Origin: Pristionchus mayeri
Lineage: Eukaryota; Nematoda; Chromadorea; Rhabditida; Neodiplogasteridae
Assembly: GCA_036245805.1 (NCBI GenBank)
Contig: BTRK01000006.1
Coordinates: forward strand, 6,861,613-6,925,612
DNA length: 64,000 bases
Direction: 5' to 3'
The number at the start of each line of letters is the position of its first letter. Positions within the stretch are counted from its first letter, which is position 1. Both the position numbers and the translations under genes were made by a program. A model generated the notes under the pieces. It had not been told where the DNA came from. It saw nothing but the letters and a program-made list of their open reading frames with translations, and ran no database searches. Below are positions 33,500 through 47,553 of this stretch, one piece after another.

Positions 33500-35620
33500 A
33501 GCCTAGAAACCTCCGAGAGCGCGTGCTCTAACCGTCTGCCGCTCTCGCCGTCTGACCTCCCTCTCCCTCCCCTCCCTTTATCGCTCTATCGCGAACCTCC
33601 GCCGTCGTTTTAGTGCATTTTCTAGGCTCTGTAGAGCGCTTCAATGAAAAGATAGAAACTCACTTTCAACAGATGAAATGTTTAGCTCATCGTGCTCTAG
33701 ATTTTTAGCTATGAACCGGGCCCCTATGACAATGTTGACCTGATGTACAGTACTGCGCTTTTCATTGGCTCCCTCGGATGAAATTTCGCATTTACAGGTG
33801 CACCCTTTGTTTGAATAGTGTAGAGGGACATTCTTACGATATTTCAAAGTGATTTAGTGCGAATGGGCCAAGCTCACAAGTTGATAAAGGTCTGAGAATC
33901 GAATTCAATTTTCAGGTCCGATCGTAATTTTTGTCAGATATAGTGCCTACAAATCGCACATAATTATTCAGGGGGGTTTTTCCGATTTCCAGAATTCGGT
34001 CATTTTTGGTCGGCCCGACCACCCCGCATTGGGACGTGCACATGGAATGATATGATCAACATAAAAGTTGTAGAGAATGTTCTTAGCTTTCTTTCTAAAA
34101 AAGAACGACTTTCTATCGTCATTTTAAACGGTTTTATGGTCGTTTAAGTGGGCTCGATTTGACCCCTAAAAAGTGAGTGTCCCAAGTTTGGCCTTCTGAA
34201 TCTCGAAGATAACGATAATTATCAAAATTCTGACAACGTAGTTTGAAAGAGCATCATTTGAAATACCTTACGTCATGCTTTTATCGGAAGATGATGACGT
34301 TTGGTTCTACCGCTGCGAACCCCCCTCAAACGGGTGATTTTCTCGCGATTCCTCTCTTATAACACTTCCATTGGTTATAAATGGTCACCAGACCTCAAAT
34401 TCACAAATCGATATTTTGACCCTTCAACTTGTGCGATGGGTCCTACTGCACTAAATGGGTTTAGAATAATGTAAATACATTCTTCGAAACAGCTCATAGA
34501 AAAAGGACTTCTGAAAAGAAGATAGTTTGCCCGAGGAATCCAGAGAAAGGCGCAAAACTGTTCCCCAAGTCAAAATCGACATTGAGACTCGGCTTATGGA
34601 TAGAAATGTAGAGCACGATGCGCTAAACATTTCATCTGTTGACAGTGAGTCTCTATCATTTCGTTGAAGCGTGCTACAGAGCCTGGAAGTTGGCCAGAAA
34701 CATCGGGAGACGCGCCCGGGAGAGCGCTAAATAGAAGGGGAGAGAGAGAGAGGTCAGGCGGAGAGAGCGCCAGACGGTTAGAGCACGCGCTCTCGGGGGA
34801 TTCTAGCCTATTCTGGCCAACTTCCAGGCTCTGTAGCACGCTTCAACGAAAAGATAGAGACTCACTTTCAACAGATGAAATGTTTAGCTCATCGTGCTCT
34901 ACATTTATATCCATAAACCGAGTCTCAACGTCGATTTTGACTTGGGGTACAGTTTTACGCCTTTCACTGGATTCCTCGGGCAAACTATCCTCTTTTCAGA
35001 AGTCCTTTTTCTATGAGCTGTTTCGAAGAATGTATTTACATTATTCTAAACCCATTTAGTGCAGTAGGACCCATCACACAAGTTGAAGGGGGTCAAAATA
35101 TCGATTTGTGAATTTGAGGTCTGGTGACCATTTATGACCAATGGAAGTGTTATAATATGGGGGGAAACAACTTATAATGTTGTTTTGGATGTTTTTGGAC
35201 GGTTTTGAACTCAAATGAGGGCGATTGAAGATTCGGAACTTATCTTTTCCGGAACTCATTTTCAGATCGTTGTACGAAAGTGAGAGCTTTTTTTTTGTTC
35301 CAACTCCGATTTGCCTAATTTTTGGCGAGAAGTGAGGCACATGTATGCCCTACAACTTAAACATGATAACTCAAAACGAATTTCCGATTTCGAAAGTTAC
35401 GTTACTTTTGGTTCTCCCGACCACCCCGAACCAGGATGAGGGCCAGGAATGATGACCTTGACATGAAAGTTGTAGCGCATGATTGTATCTTTCTTTGGAA
35501 AAAAGAGCGACCTTCTATCGTCATTTTAAACGGATTTATGATCCTTGAAGTGAGCGCGATTTTGAAGCGACGTATCAAGGAGGTGATGTAGTGATGAGAA
35601 ATCATAAAGTGCCCTCCTCA
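33500..35620. repeat. F1-family foldback cluster
   Basis: A mixture of F1 parts: 33950-34355 matches the right arm of F1 (ending TCTCGCGATTCCTCTC), 34356-34706 and 34800-35158 form a further inverted repeat, and 35160-35620 resembles the F1 interior at 7800-8160. A purine/pyrimidine hairpin block GAGAGCGCGTGCTCTAACCG is at 33514 and reversed near 34780, and also at 27960. No gene. Confidence 0.72.
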
Positions 35621-35690
35621 TTCCCTATGATTTTTTCGCCGTTCAGTGAGAGAGCATTCGAAATGAGGGGAGCATTCATCGAGTATCATC

Positions 35691-36183
35691 TGCTCTCGCG
35701 CAAGCAGTTGCTGGGGAACCTGTCAGCAACTGGCCATGATACTGGTTAGCAACTGGTTAAAAATAGCTAACAACTGGTTAAAAAATGAGTTCCATGAACT
35801 TCTGGGTAGCTAAACTGACAACGTGGAAGGGTAGAGGAAACTTATCCGATCACAAATCACTTTATCCGAAGTGATACAATTGACTATTAGGCTATTTACA
35901 TACGCGCAAAGTTGATTGGAAACGCAGGGTCGTGCCTAGTTCATTTATGTTTCACTCGCACTACGAATATTTTGCCTCGTTCACGGGCTAAAATCGCTAC
36001 AGTTTCCCCTTGCAAATGCAGGCTCTTCGTGGTGGGACTCCCTAAAATCCATTCGTGGTACTCCTTTTTTAACCAGTTAGAATGGGGCTAATCAATTGCT
36101 AACCAGTGCCCTGACCAGTTGGTATCCAGTGCCTTAACCAGTTGCTGGCAGGGTCCCCAGCAAATGCTTGCGAGAAACCAGAG
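35691..36183. mobile_element. Inverted-repeat element with ACTGGTTA core
   Basis: Left arm starting CTCTCGCGCAAGCAGTTGCT and right arm ending AGCAAATGCTTGCGAGAAAC; interior words CTGGTTAACA/AACCAGTTGC recur. Same core as 7010-7158. Confidence 0.7.
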
Positions 36184-36876
36184 TTCATTACTAATGAAAA
36201 CAAATATTCATGAATTATAATTAGGTATATTTAATTGTAAAACCGTTGTGTCTTCGTCCTTCCCATTGTAATGACCTTTTCAGTATCAATACTTTACGTC
36301 GATCGGATATGAGAAGATATCTCACAATACATCTGCAAGTGCCCGTCCGGATACAATCATGAGTTGTAGTAATGTTTCAATATATTTTCTTGCTGTTTCA
36401 ATAAGTATTCCGATATGTCAAGTAAATACATTGCATGCTCCACTTGACAATGATTCGATAAACAACGGGTCTTTTTATTCAGTTAATTAGCAATTTCGTC
36501 CTCTCATAGGAAGATGTTGTCCAGGGAAACTAATACAGCTCGTTGGATGAAACGAACGGGAGACGGGACAGAGGGATGGTGCCTTCTTTGATGTACAATT
36601 CGTAATGTGCATATACCCGAAATAGTGGATACCAAAATATTTTGAGTAAATAAATCATTGAAAAAGCTGAGTCCCCGCTCCTTTGGCATTGTGATTTGTC
36701 ATCATTGTAGAACTGGATACAATCGAAGAAGAAATTGTCGGTTTGACTTGCAAGCCACAGGTTATGAAACTGAATTGTGGTGATAAATGCGATTGATGAT
36801 TGAAATATTACGATCAATTAGTTGACTGAAATTAAGATGCAATGAAATTCGATCTATGTACAACAACTAGAGATTC

Positions 36877-39264
36877 TCACTGTCTGTATGGGTCCACAAA
36901 GTAAATGGTGCAGAGAGCCCCGAAGGCGGGCGGAATAGCTGCGATCTGAATTATGGTTATGGTGCCTCATTCTGAACATGGGTTTCCATTTTAAGATATG
37001 TTCAGGAAAAATTGGATGATTATCGAGAAAAAAATGAAACTCCCCTGTACTATTGTCAAAATCACTACAGGGTGCGGAGAAAGTAGAGTTGTTAGCACTA
37101 CGTTACTCATAAATTTAGCTAAACAGTACATAAATTTCTTAGATATTCCAACTATATCGCGTGATCAAAAAACATAATACCGTAAACATGGCTTTTTCGA
37201 GCACTACGTGTCTGTAGATGTCGAAGAAGAGGATGATGTACAATAACACGGCGAAAGCAGCCACTGGAGGCAGCATAGCGTGCACTGTTAGAGCCTGTAG
37301 TGGGTTTTGTTTATTTATTTTCACAATATTGTTGTTTATTATTATTATTATTGTTTATTGTTATTGTTGTATTGTTAGAGCCTGCAAGTATTATGTAAAA
37401 TATATTTGATATACCCGAACCTGCACCAAAATTGTATGCATATTGCGGGTGCGTTCAGACATTCCCGTTACATGCTCGCGGAGTTTGGAGATTATCTGCC
37501 GATACAATTGCGAATGTATGTTGATATTATGTTAATGTTGAGATTGATTAATTGTACCATATGCCTGGCTGTTAACATGATCGCGTAGACGGGTACGGGC
37601 GTGAGACTTATGAAAGTAATTGCGAAAATGACGGGTGGTGTCAAACCGGAGAAGCCTTACAAAATAATCAGAATAAAAGATTAATGGAGTCAAATATGTG
37701 CCGAAAGGTATACTACAATATTGCAATTGTTGTTTGCGTCTGTTTTATACTAGAGTTCCCAATTCTGAAACTAGGACCTGAAAGTGCGCCTTCCTCTGAA
37801 AGATAACTTGATGCATTCTTCAATAGAATATCCCCGACAATGCCTTCATCCGTTTGTTCTAATGTGTATAACCCCTGAAATTGGTGTAAATATTACACTT
37901 TTTTTATCTTATGAGCGCACGGTATTGTCCTGTTATTCTCTTAAGAGGCACTATTCTTAGTATTTTCTGCTAATGCGTTGTACCACACATGTATTTTCAG
38001 AACACTTTCAGATATAATTATTGAGAAAATATAGCTTAGAACGACAAATTTGCACAAAATGAACTGTAAAGTGCCTCACCATCACAAGAACTGGCGGAAT
38101 ATATAGTATGCCCATAAGAAGCATAACATTTCGATTTCTGGGCAAAGGTCGGTAGAGAACCCATAAACTAAAAATTACGGTTAAAAAACTATTTCCTTAC
38201 GAAACACGTATTGTTAAACTGAAACGTGTAATGAAAAATGTAATGAACTATTAATGCTAATGGTGTGAACAACGTTTCACGAGTGAAACAAATCGAATGG
38301 ACACTACGCATCTCCCCTAAGCTAATGTAGGATAATGCAGACCATTCCAAGTAGGATAATGCATTATGATTAAACAGATACAGAGTCATTAAGACTAACA
38401 GATACACTATTTACGGTAGAGTGGCTAAAACAGCTCGCGGATATACGTCTTGTGTACATTATCTCGGAGAACCAGCTTCCAAGCGGGTAGCTGTTTTGGA
38501 GCTGTAATTGCGACTCGAAAACGGGTTGGAAGATCCTCCCTCCCTCTATTCTGTCTTCGGTCTCTCCGATCTACCTGCTCTCTCGTTTTCCTCTCCTTCT
38601 CGTGCTCTCTCCCGATCCATTATGCGGATATTTTGGAGCTGTATCCGGCGGCTCAGAGGTCAACCCGTTTCGGAGCCGCCGAACGTATACCCGTTGTGCA
38701 ATTTTCGCCACCCTAGTTCACATCATAATTATTAGAATTGACCGAAATGTGAAACTGGCAGCCATCACGAAGAGGGAGTAGATCTCCGTGCATAATTGCA
38801 TGGTAAAGGCAATAAAACACGCTCGAGGAGATATCAGAGAACAAGGTCCGAGAGAGAGATAGAGGAGGTGTCCAGGAATGACTAGTACTCTGGAAAAATG
38901 TTGAGTTAGAATATATTTATAATACAAATAAAATAAATATATTCATATTACATGAGCTTTAACGGGAGATACCTATGCATATTTGTATCGATAGTGAGTA
39001 AACCTAGAACTCACCTCTGCATGACGAAGAAATCACAGCAAACTGAAACCAAGTCGTTGAAGGCCCAGAATTTTATCATGATTGAGTAGGTCTAAATATT
39101 GATCAACATTAATTATAGAACTAATTACGCATTACTTTCAGCGGTGGAGGTGTCCTCAAGAAGGTTGCTAAGAGTAGGCCGATATTAGAAGATACTCCGA
39201 CGACAAAAATTAGCATGTTTATGACAGGGAGAGCGTGATGCAATACGTCCATTGTTCCTTCCAT
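36877..39264 (-). CDS. Srd-type serpentine chemoreceptor, nine exons, 297 aa, complete
   Basis: Seven-transmembrane chemosensory receptor of the nematode Str superfamily, expected in sensory cilia. Exons: 39136..39264, 39015..39091, 38743..38889, 38080..38167, 37778..37874, 37558..37655, 37421..37495, 37181..37294, 36877..36945. All phases agree and the sum is 894 bp. TM1 VLHHALPVINMLIFVVGV; TM2 TYSIMIKFWAFNDLVSVCC; GHLLYLSLGPCSLISPRACF and YSLFVMAASFTFR (TM3); YRPLPRNRN; loop EQTDEGIV; TM5 PPVIFAITFISLTPVPVYA; inner loop SKLREHVTGMSERTRNMHTI, then VQALTVHAMLPPVAAF (TM6); TM7 IPPAFGALCTIYFVDPYRQ and stop. The GPC and TIYFVxPYR signatures point to Srd. A typical N-glycosylated start is lacking; a short first exon further upstream cannot be excluded. 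No lesion was found. Confidence 0.88.
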
Positions 39265-40438
39265 TTGTCACAAATCTTTAACGGAATTTGGATACTGGGT
39301 ACTGCAATGGTGTACTGAGTATTTCGACCATTCACAGGACTATTTAACGCGAGAAGCATGAATCCGAACAAGGCGGAAGTGTGAACTAATTATAAATGTA
39401 GTGATAGTTGTATTTGCCCTTTCATAAATATCAAGAACAATACATTGTCGTTGAATACTATCACGGAAAAATAAAACCATCTTTCTCACGGCGCTTAGTG
39501 CAAATACAACTAGTAATGATACGAGAAGTGGGCGGGGCATGAGTTATGTATTCGTAGGATATGTTAGACACGAGTCATTGCCATATAGGTAAAGCAATAA
39601 TCGTACTAGGGTCCTAGGGGACACTGAGCAATGTAAAGCAATACCGACCCTTATGTGTACCTCGTCTGGGGTTCAGGCCAGTAAGCAACAGTCTAGAATA
39701 ATATGTTGCTGATCACATCATGACAAAACATCAATAATAACCGAAAAAACCATTACTCAGTTTTGTTATGCATATCATTATATTATTTGTAATAACCATA
39801 AGGGCGAGAAGAACAGTGTTCATAACGAGAAGGGGAATGTTGACATGGCAGTAATAACAAACAAGGACTACACAGAGTGGAGTAGTTCTCAATTATTAAT
39901 ATTTGCTTTGACGTTTCACTCGCTTGTCTACCTATGTACTAGGGATAAATTTGAAATACAGTAATCTCTTCATTTTTCGAACACTCAGCTCATCTGACTA
40001 GTCGTTCCCACTATGTGATTTTTTTTAAATGGGGTGGGGGAGGGGGCGAGTGGTGAAGGGAAGGGGAAAACGATCGCATCAATGGGAGATGTATCCAAGG
40101 GAGACCAATGCATCTAGCTGGATGAAAGAGGAGGAGAAGAGAGTTGGAGACTCTTGCGTTATTCACTTCGAAAAAGCGCAATGTTCTTCTGTCTCTGCAA
40201 CATATTTCTTTTATTAATATTTTCCGGATGTTGCTCACTCAAATCGCATCTGATTGAACACTTCTTTGCCATTTAACGATATTCATTTATCCTCATTGCT
40301 CGAGTTTATTTGAAATCCGTCCGACTTACAACCTTTCAGAACTCTATATGCTCTCTTCGACTTTCAATGAGCAATTACAAATGAGCAATGCTTATTCGAA
40401 ATCTGTAAGTTTGTTGATGACGAATTCGTTCAGTTACA

Positions 40439-40520
40439 CGCATGCAATCGTTTGCGAAAGACGTAAAGCATGCAATCGTTTGCGAAAGACGTAAAGCATG
40501 CAATCGTTTGCGAAAGACCA
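40439..40520. repeat. 29-bp minisatellite, three copies
   Basis: GCATGCAATCGTTTGCGAAA followed by GACGTAAA, repeated head to tail without differences in the shared part. Lies between two array units. Confidence 0.9.
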
Positions 40521-43404
40521 TTACGCTCAGATCGATGATTTAAGAAGATGTACAATATTTGCATGATCTTGCACATCGGTGTATTCCAAGAACAGGAACA
40601 ATTTCGGAATCGATTGGCATGCAGTCATATCGGCCAGTTGTTCTAGCGGAAAACGACATGGAGGCTACGGGAAAGAATGCCGCCGAGCATCCGATTACAA
40701 GGAGAATCCCGGAACAACACTATGGATTAGCACCTCCTCAATCGAAATCGTGTCCTTCGCAATAGCACGGAACGAGTGCCCTTCAACTGTGTTATTCAAA
40801 TGCCTTTACAGTCCTTGAGTCAACTATTCGTAACTATTGTTGCGATGTATACAATTTATGTGTGATTCTTTAGTTTCGTTCTTTCGGCTCAATAAACAAG
40901 TATTCCATATTAGTAATATCGTTTTGAGAAAGGAAAGAGAGAGAAGGGGTCCTCTCAGAGGAATATGTTGTCCAGGGAGACTAATGCATATCGTTGGAAC
41001 GGGACAGAGGAGAGGGGCCTCATTTGTTGTACACTTCGTGAAGTGAGCCTAAGTGCTTTCGAGACCGCTCATTCTCTCACCCAATCGGATCCCGCCAATT
41101 TTCCAATCCTCCAAGTTCTTCTTTGCACTGTAACTTGGTTTTCGACCTCGTCACTCATTAGCTTCCGCTTTATGAATGATCGAGTTTATTATTATTTGCT
41201 CGCGTTTCTTTATGTTCGTTTTTATTATCTTTCTACAATATATTGTTTCAGAGTCATAAATGCTCTCACTAATTATTTTTACTGTAACTACTCATCACAG
41301 CATTCTGACTCGACAGAAAAGGGAGCTGAGTCGAACTGCAATCAGTTTACTTTAAATCCTTCTGAAACATAAAATCTCCCTCCGCGATTCGCTCTATCGG
41401 TGAACGGAACTGACCAGGCTGATTCGTGTTTCACTCCAACTATGAGACGTAAAAGTGCTCCGAGTGATCAAATTGGGGGCATTGTTTTATGTTTCAAAGG
41501 ATTCTCAAATATTGAAGAGCTTTCAAACAGCCTATTTGCAGTTTGGGTTTTCGCGGGAACATTCAAAATATTAATCCCTTTGTCTACCCTTATCTGGAGA
41601 GAACAATGGGGGTCAGAACGCTGTGTCATGTGGACAGTCAACAAAACAATCGGAGGTACGGCTCAGTTTCCTGCGAAATAACGAGCAGAAATTTTCAAGT
41701 TTTATAGCAACCGATGCCGGATGCCTGCCCCATGCAACGTGTGCGTATATCATTCCAAACGACGAAGAATTCAATACTCGTCGACGCATCTAATGTCGAA
41801 CAAGGCGAGGGAAGTGTCGATCAGTGCTAGAATGGAGAAGTCGTCCATCGCGCGATTATATTATCCCGGCGATAAACAAAGGATAGTGCGAGAGAATTTC
41901 ACTTCTCTGAAGTATGTCCTGTAGAAGATTGAAGGACATTGTATTTGATTATATCCTAATGATGTTTGTTTATTTCATTTTTGAAAATATAAATACCGTG
42001 CTTTCTTTTACGTCCGTTTCTTCTGCCAACAAACAACCAGCATAAATCGAACGTTTTAATTTTATCGCAATCAGTATTGTCTCTCCATTCGTACTATCGT
42101 TGAGATAAATTGGAAGGAGGATCGATATCCCCTCAGTGCGAGATGTTGCCCAGGGATACGTTGTGTCTCACTAGATGCATGGGATAGGAGACAGGACGGG
42201 GCGTCCTTGTTCACTTCGTAATGTGAGATGTAGTGACCAAGAGACATGGGGATTTTTACATTTGTTTTCGTTTCTTTCAACGTCGAAATTACGCTCATCT
42301 AACTTTCGCAACACTTTTTTTTTTTAATTTCGAATAGTCGAGCATTCTGATTTTTTCGAATTTTCTTTAATTATTTAGCATTCCGAAGTGAGCTGTTACG
42401 TTTTTCAGAGCTCTTCATGCTCTCATCAAATCTATCGAAGAGTACCAAGTCCACCAAATTAGCAATGTAAAGCCAATATATTGGACTAAACAGGTATACA
42501 TTACCGACTACTACACCGTACACACGCTAAATGAATTATTGATTAACGACATGTGCTGTCGACCAAGGTCGCAATGAACTGTGACTTAATGAACACATGT
42601 GCAAGCGCATTCGATGCCACGCTTAAAATGTCGATGATATGATGATTACGACGTGAGCCATCCTGTAATATTTAAAGAGTTCGCAGTGTAGCTTACTATA
42701 CACTTTCAAGGAAACTCCGACGAAGTCAATTTGTATATGAGAGTTTAGCAAGTTGAAACGACCAGAGATGAAGCATTCCTACGAATATACGAGCAAATCT
42801 TTCTTAACTGAGGTTCTCCTGTTGTACTGTATCATGTTAAGGACGCTGTGCAAGTATTACGTTATAACTGTCGCCATTAAATATGCATATTGCGAACTGA
42901 ATAATATTGTTTAAATTTGTTCACAAACGAGCCATTCTCAAACACGACCCAATTCGTACTACAAATATCGATGAGGGGAAGTAAAAGGAGAGAGGGGAGC
43001 AGATCTCAATGGGACATGTATCCCAGGGTGACAAAGGAACGGGAGAGAGAGAGAGAGGAAGTGGAGGGATCCTTCGTTGTTCACTTTCGTAAAGGGGGAA
43101 GTGGTTGTAGAGCGAGTTCCTCTCGAGTTTTATCCCAACCGTTTATTTATATTATGTAATTTATTTCAGTACATCATTGCATAAAGAATGCTCAAATATG
43201 AATATTGTTCAATTTTCTCACGATTTGCGTACCAAATTATGCCTTTTCAGAGCCCTGCGTCACAGCCTGTCAGACTGGATGAAATCGCGGCGGACGTATT
43301 CCAATGAGTTCTCACCAAACGTTCGTAGAAAATTCAAATATTAGTTGTGAAGCGTAACCAGTTTTCAATTTTTAAGTCAATATTTTCTTGATAGATCTTA
43401 GGGA

Positions 43405-43715
43405 AGCTGGAAACCTAGATCAAAAATGGAAAATCGGCTCCCTGAGAACTCTTGGCCGATGCATGCTCTATCGATTGATGTATTTCACTGATAAGCAATT
43501 AGTGTTCGGATAGAGTTATTTCAGCGTTTAGGTCAAAATCACCTGTTTTTCTTCACAGTGCTTACCGGAAAACGACGCTACTGGAAATCTAGATCGAAAA
43601 TGGAAAATCGGCTTCCTGAGAACTCTTGGCCGATGCATGCTCTATCATCTGATGTATTTCACTAATAAGCAATTTTTTTCGGTTAGATTTATTTAAGCGT
43701 TAAGTCAAAACACTG
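43405..43715. repeat. Direct repeat of ~140 bp, period ~173 bp
   Basis: AAAATGGAAAATCGGCTCCC and GAACTCTTGGCCGATGCATG recur at about 43422-43480 and 43595-43650 with few changes. It lies after block 2 of the 42975 unit. Confidence 0.8.
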
Positions 43716-46316
43716 GCTTCGACAGTAAATTGAATATGTTTCAAAATATATATTTGATTTTCGTGTTTTTTAATGGCGTTAAAGCTGAAAATGATTGTGT
43801 TTCATCAATGATATTTGACAGGGGAATGATAAAGAGAGCGAACAAAGAAAGACCTCGTCCGCCACGAAAGTGAACCTTTTCATCCATTCTGACAGGCTGT
43901 GTGCATGTTCTCATCGCATTTATGTCTCAATGAGCATTCTGCAATGTTATCATAAATATTTAGAATATTGTAAGTTCGTCTAAGTACGTCTACTAGTAAA
44001 CCATGATTACTGATTTTTTTTATCTTCGTCATGTAGACTCGCTGTTAAATGAAATATATATTTTTTTCCGTTCAGGTCAATGACGCGAACAATGCGCTGA
44101 GTGTTGCAATAACAAATCGACATGAATTCTTTGCCCAAAAATGACTGGCAGACTGGACTTCCCTCAGCGATCTACGTTCGTCCATCCAAAGCATCCAACC
44201 ACGAGAGATCAGTGCGATAAGTGTTTCACAGCCACAGGTGGATCCATCTATTTTCATATCGATACGTATGATTGATGGCACACAATGAAGTGTTTTGTTG
44301 TTGTTGATTTCATTTTCGGAAATAAATATCATGTCATAGTTCCAATAAATCAAAGAAAACTATTCCAAGCCAAATACCGATGAATTACCCTAGGTTGTGC
44401 AATCACGTGACAAAGATACTCATTCAATGTCAACACAACAATGGCCATATACAACGATGACACAGACACTGGATGCATGCACCATATTTTTTTGCGGTTT
44501 TGTTTCGTTCAATTCGACCTGTCGTTTTAGAAAGGACAATAAAGGAGGGATGTGATCCCCTCTGTGCTAGATGTACCCAGGGAGACCAACGCACCTCGCT
44601 GAATGAAAGTGAGGGAAGATAGGAGATGAGCCTCCACTTCGCACTCTTCGTAAAGTGGGATGTGGTGGCCGGTAGATATCGAGCCTCTTCACTATTTTTG
44701 GTCTTATCCCACCCATATCCGCATATGTATGTATTCACTTATATGTATTCACTTTTCATTACTAATATTCGGGAATTCGATGCAATCCGACCATCTTTCC
44801 AATCAATATAATTTATTCTTCCAGAGCCATAAACGCCCTCTTCGAATAATCTATGAACAACAACTCACATCAAACAATCCATTAAACATGTACGTTCAAC
44901 AATCCGAACAAAATATGGTCCTATTGGATGAATCGGGGCTTTTCAACGTTTAAAAAAATGGTGATAATGAATTAATTTTAAGATGATCATATCATGTGTA
45001 ATTGAAATTTAATGTTCTTTCAGTTCTATGTAATGACTGCATGAAAACTGTTCGCATGAAAAGAAGTGAAGACCACTTTTATCGAGACGCTTTCTTCCAT
45101 CAAGAAACAAGAGTTTCCAATCTAGGAAAAATCAATGTGTGTTCGACAGCGTACGCAGAGCGGTGTTCCGAATCAAAGAATCTAAAGCAGCTATTGCAAG
45201 GAGATGTAAACACGAATTCCCGAAATCTCAAACGAAAAGGTCCCCTGACATTAGCGCGTCCCAAGCAGCAATGTACGCCGATTCGGTCCAATTATTTGTC
45301 ACGAATTGTTAAACAGTGAAGAGTATTGCACTTCATTTTAATTACGCAAAAAAATACAGATTTTTTTTATTTTGCTGTTGGCATTTATGTACCGCTCGAT
45401 CATGTATTCGCTTTCATTTTATGTCATGATTTTCCTTGGCACAACTGGCTATGCTCACCGCTGTTAGCGCACATTTTTCTTGGAATGAACTTTTGATTCA
45501 TATTATCGATGGGAAGGAAGGAGCCCTGGTTGGGATGTTATCCTCTCAATGGGAGTTGCCCACGGACACGAAGAGAGAATGAGAATGAACGGGAGAGGGT
45601 TCGTAAAGTGGGAAGTGGAGAAGAGCGTTAGTACGCTTATTCTTCTCTCTCTCCACTTAGAGATCTAGAAACTATGCCAGGACCCCTCCGTTTTACACAA
45701 TATCTCAGCGCATGACCGGTCTATAGAGTCTGAGAAATTAAGAGACAAAGGCCCGTTTATCGAACTCTGTTCGCCACCTCAAATCGTGTTTCTGAATATT
45801 TCCCTACAGATTCTCCAGTAGCTCATTTTTGTTGAACATCGTGGATTTGTCAACATATTCTTACCCCATTTATAATCGGTCTTATTAAGAGCCCTAAACT
45901 ATTTCAGAGCCCTAAATGCTTTGAGCAACTATATTTACCAACGACACAACGTGATAGGCACAAACATAAAATTTTGCGGAAGTTGTGCCAATATTTGAAG
46001 ACTTCAAGATTAAATGAATGTTGTATGTATTATGTTTACAAATCGCTGTAGTTCAGATCTAATAAAAATATGCGGAAAGTTGACAATATTAAGAAAGAAG
46101 AAGTCCTCCAACCAGTCACAATTTGTACTTCGAACATTACCACCACCCTCGAGGACTGCAAGATCTACAACTATTCCGTGATGTGATGTGTGCAGAGTAA
46201 GTCTAAAACTGCATACAATCCTCGATGCTTTTTTAAAACTTACTTATTGAAGCAGCGTTGAGTGATATCCAGTTTGGCATGAAGTAAGAAAAATATACTG
46301 CAAATGCAGACCTAGT

Positions 46317-46372
46317 ACAGTGAGCCAAGCATTTCTTGGCTCACTGCGTGCAGTGAGCCAAGAAATGTGATG
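46317..46372. repeat. Perfect 12-bp-stem hairpin plus third arm
   Basis: CAGTGAGCCAAG, six bases, then CTTGGCTCACTG, then CAGTGAGCCAAGAAATG again. Possibly a small foldback or cruciform. Confidence 0.75.
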
Positions 46373-47163
46373 CCAACAGATCATGTACACTCTGCACGGA
46401 CCAGTGATAATGCTAGATTCACGCATCACCGTACTCAAAATTTTTCAAAGCCTCTAATATTTTAATGTTTCTGGTAAAGAATTTAACCTTGGAAATGCAA
46501 AAACATCATACTGAAAGAGCGTTCAATGGACTTTAAAAGTGTATGCCTGTTGATATGATGTGAGAGGGAAGAGGAGGGAGGATCATCTCAATGAGAGTGT
46601 AACTCAGGGCGACCAATGCATCTCGCAGTATGGGATGAAAGGAACATAAGAGATGAGGAGAGAGAGGGACACTATTTTGTTGATCCTATCTGCCATTTCT
46701 TCTTTCTTCTTCCATTCAACTCATCTGCTTATTTTTAAATCACATTGTGCATTGAGTCGATACTTACAGCTGTTCCTATGTGTCACTTCTGTGGTCTTCA
46801 TTCGAATTGATGAAAGTCAATTTCCAGGGCTCTAAATGTTGCCATCGAATTTAATAATTTATGACTAACCATTTAAATCACCGAGTCGATGAATGTAATA
46901 CGTTAGTTTGACGACGTTGTAGGATCGTGGCTGTAAAATTGATCACGTTGATTTTAATTTCTTTGCTCTCATTCAGATAGCACGGAAACTGTGTATGCGA
47001 CTGTCCCAAACAGCGAGCCCAGAAACCAGTACTATCTCTCTTTCTCAACGAATGCTCATGCAAAGAGAGCCAATGTGATGGAAGGACTCTCCTCGATTAC
47101 TCAGACAGCTTCGCTTTTATATCCTAAACGAATTTATCTGCAATGAAACTTCAACATCAATTG

Positions 47164-47553
47164 GCAAAACCGCAACCGACAATCCCGCAACGGAGCTCCG
47201 TTCGCTGGGAAGTTGATATTGTTACTTTGGAGTTGTTGTATTGTAACAAGTATGTGCTCCTCTACACCACCCTGTTTAGATCATCTTACAATTCGATCTT
47301 TAGTTTCGCTCTCTATCACCGTATTATCACCGGGTTCATGGAACAAATCGATCTTGTATTTCCACCCAAATTCGCAATTTTAGACCATGAACCCCATAGG
47401 TGATGAGTGAAACTCAAGATCGATTTGTTAGATGATCTAAACAGGGTGGTGGAGAGGAGCACACACTTGTTACAATGATACAACTCCCAAGTAACAAGAC
47501 CAACTTCCCAGCGAACGGAGCTCCGTTGCGGTTCTGTCGGTTGCGGTTTTGTC
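47164..47553. mobile_element. Foldback element F2, compact copy
   Basis: Inverted arms of ~130 bp: GCAAAACCGCAACCGACAAT at the left, TGTCGGTTGCGGTTTTGTC at the right; inner ACCCTGTTTAGATCATCT / AGATGATCTAAACAGGGT. Relatives at 7330-8606 and 25046-25722. Confidence 0.85.

Noticed and set aside
38450..38716. 88-codon frame on + within the Srd-type gene
   Set aside because: Falls in an intron of the minus-strand receptor; no motif, no splice partner.
40965..41372. 135-codon frame spanning block 1 and block 2 of one array unit
   Set aside because: Other units have stops and indels in the same frame, so it is not a conserved protein; kept only as part of the array.
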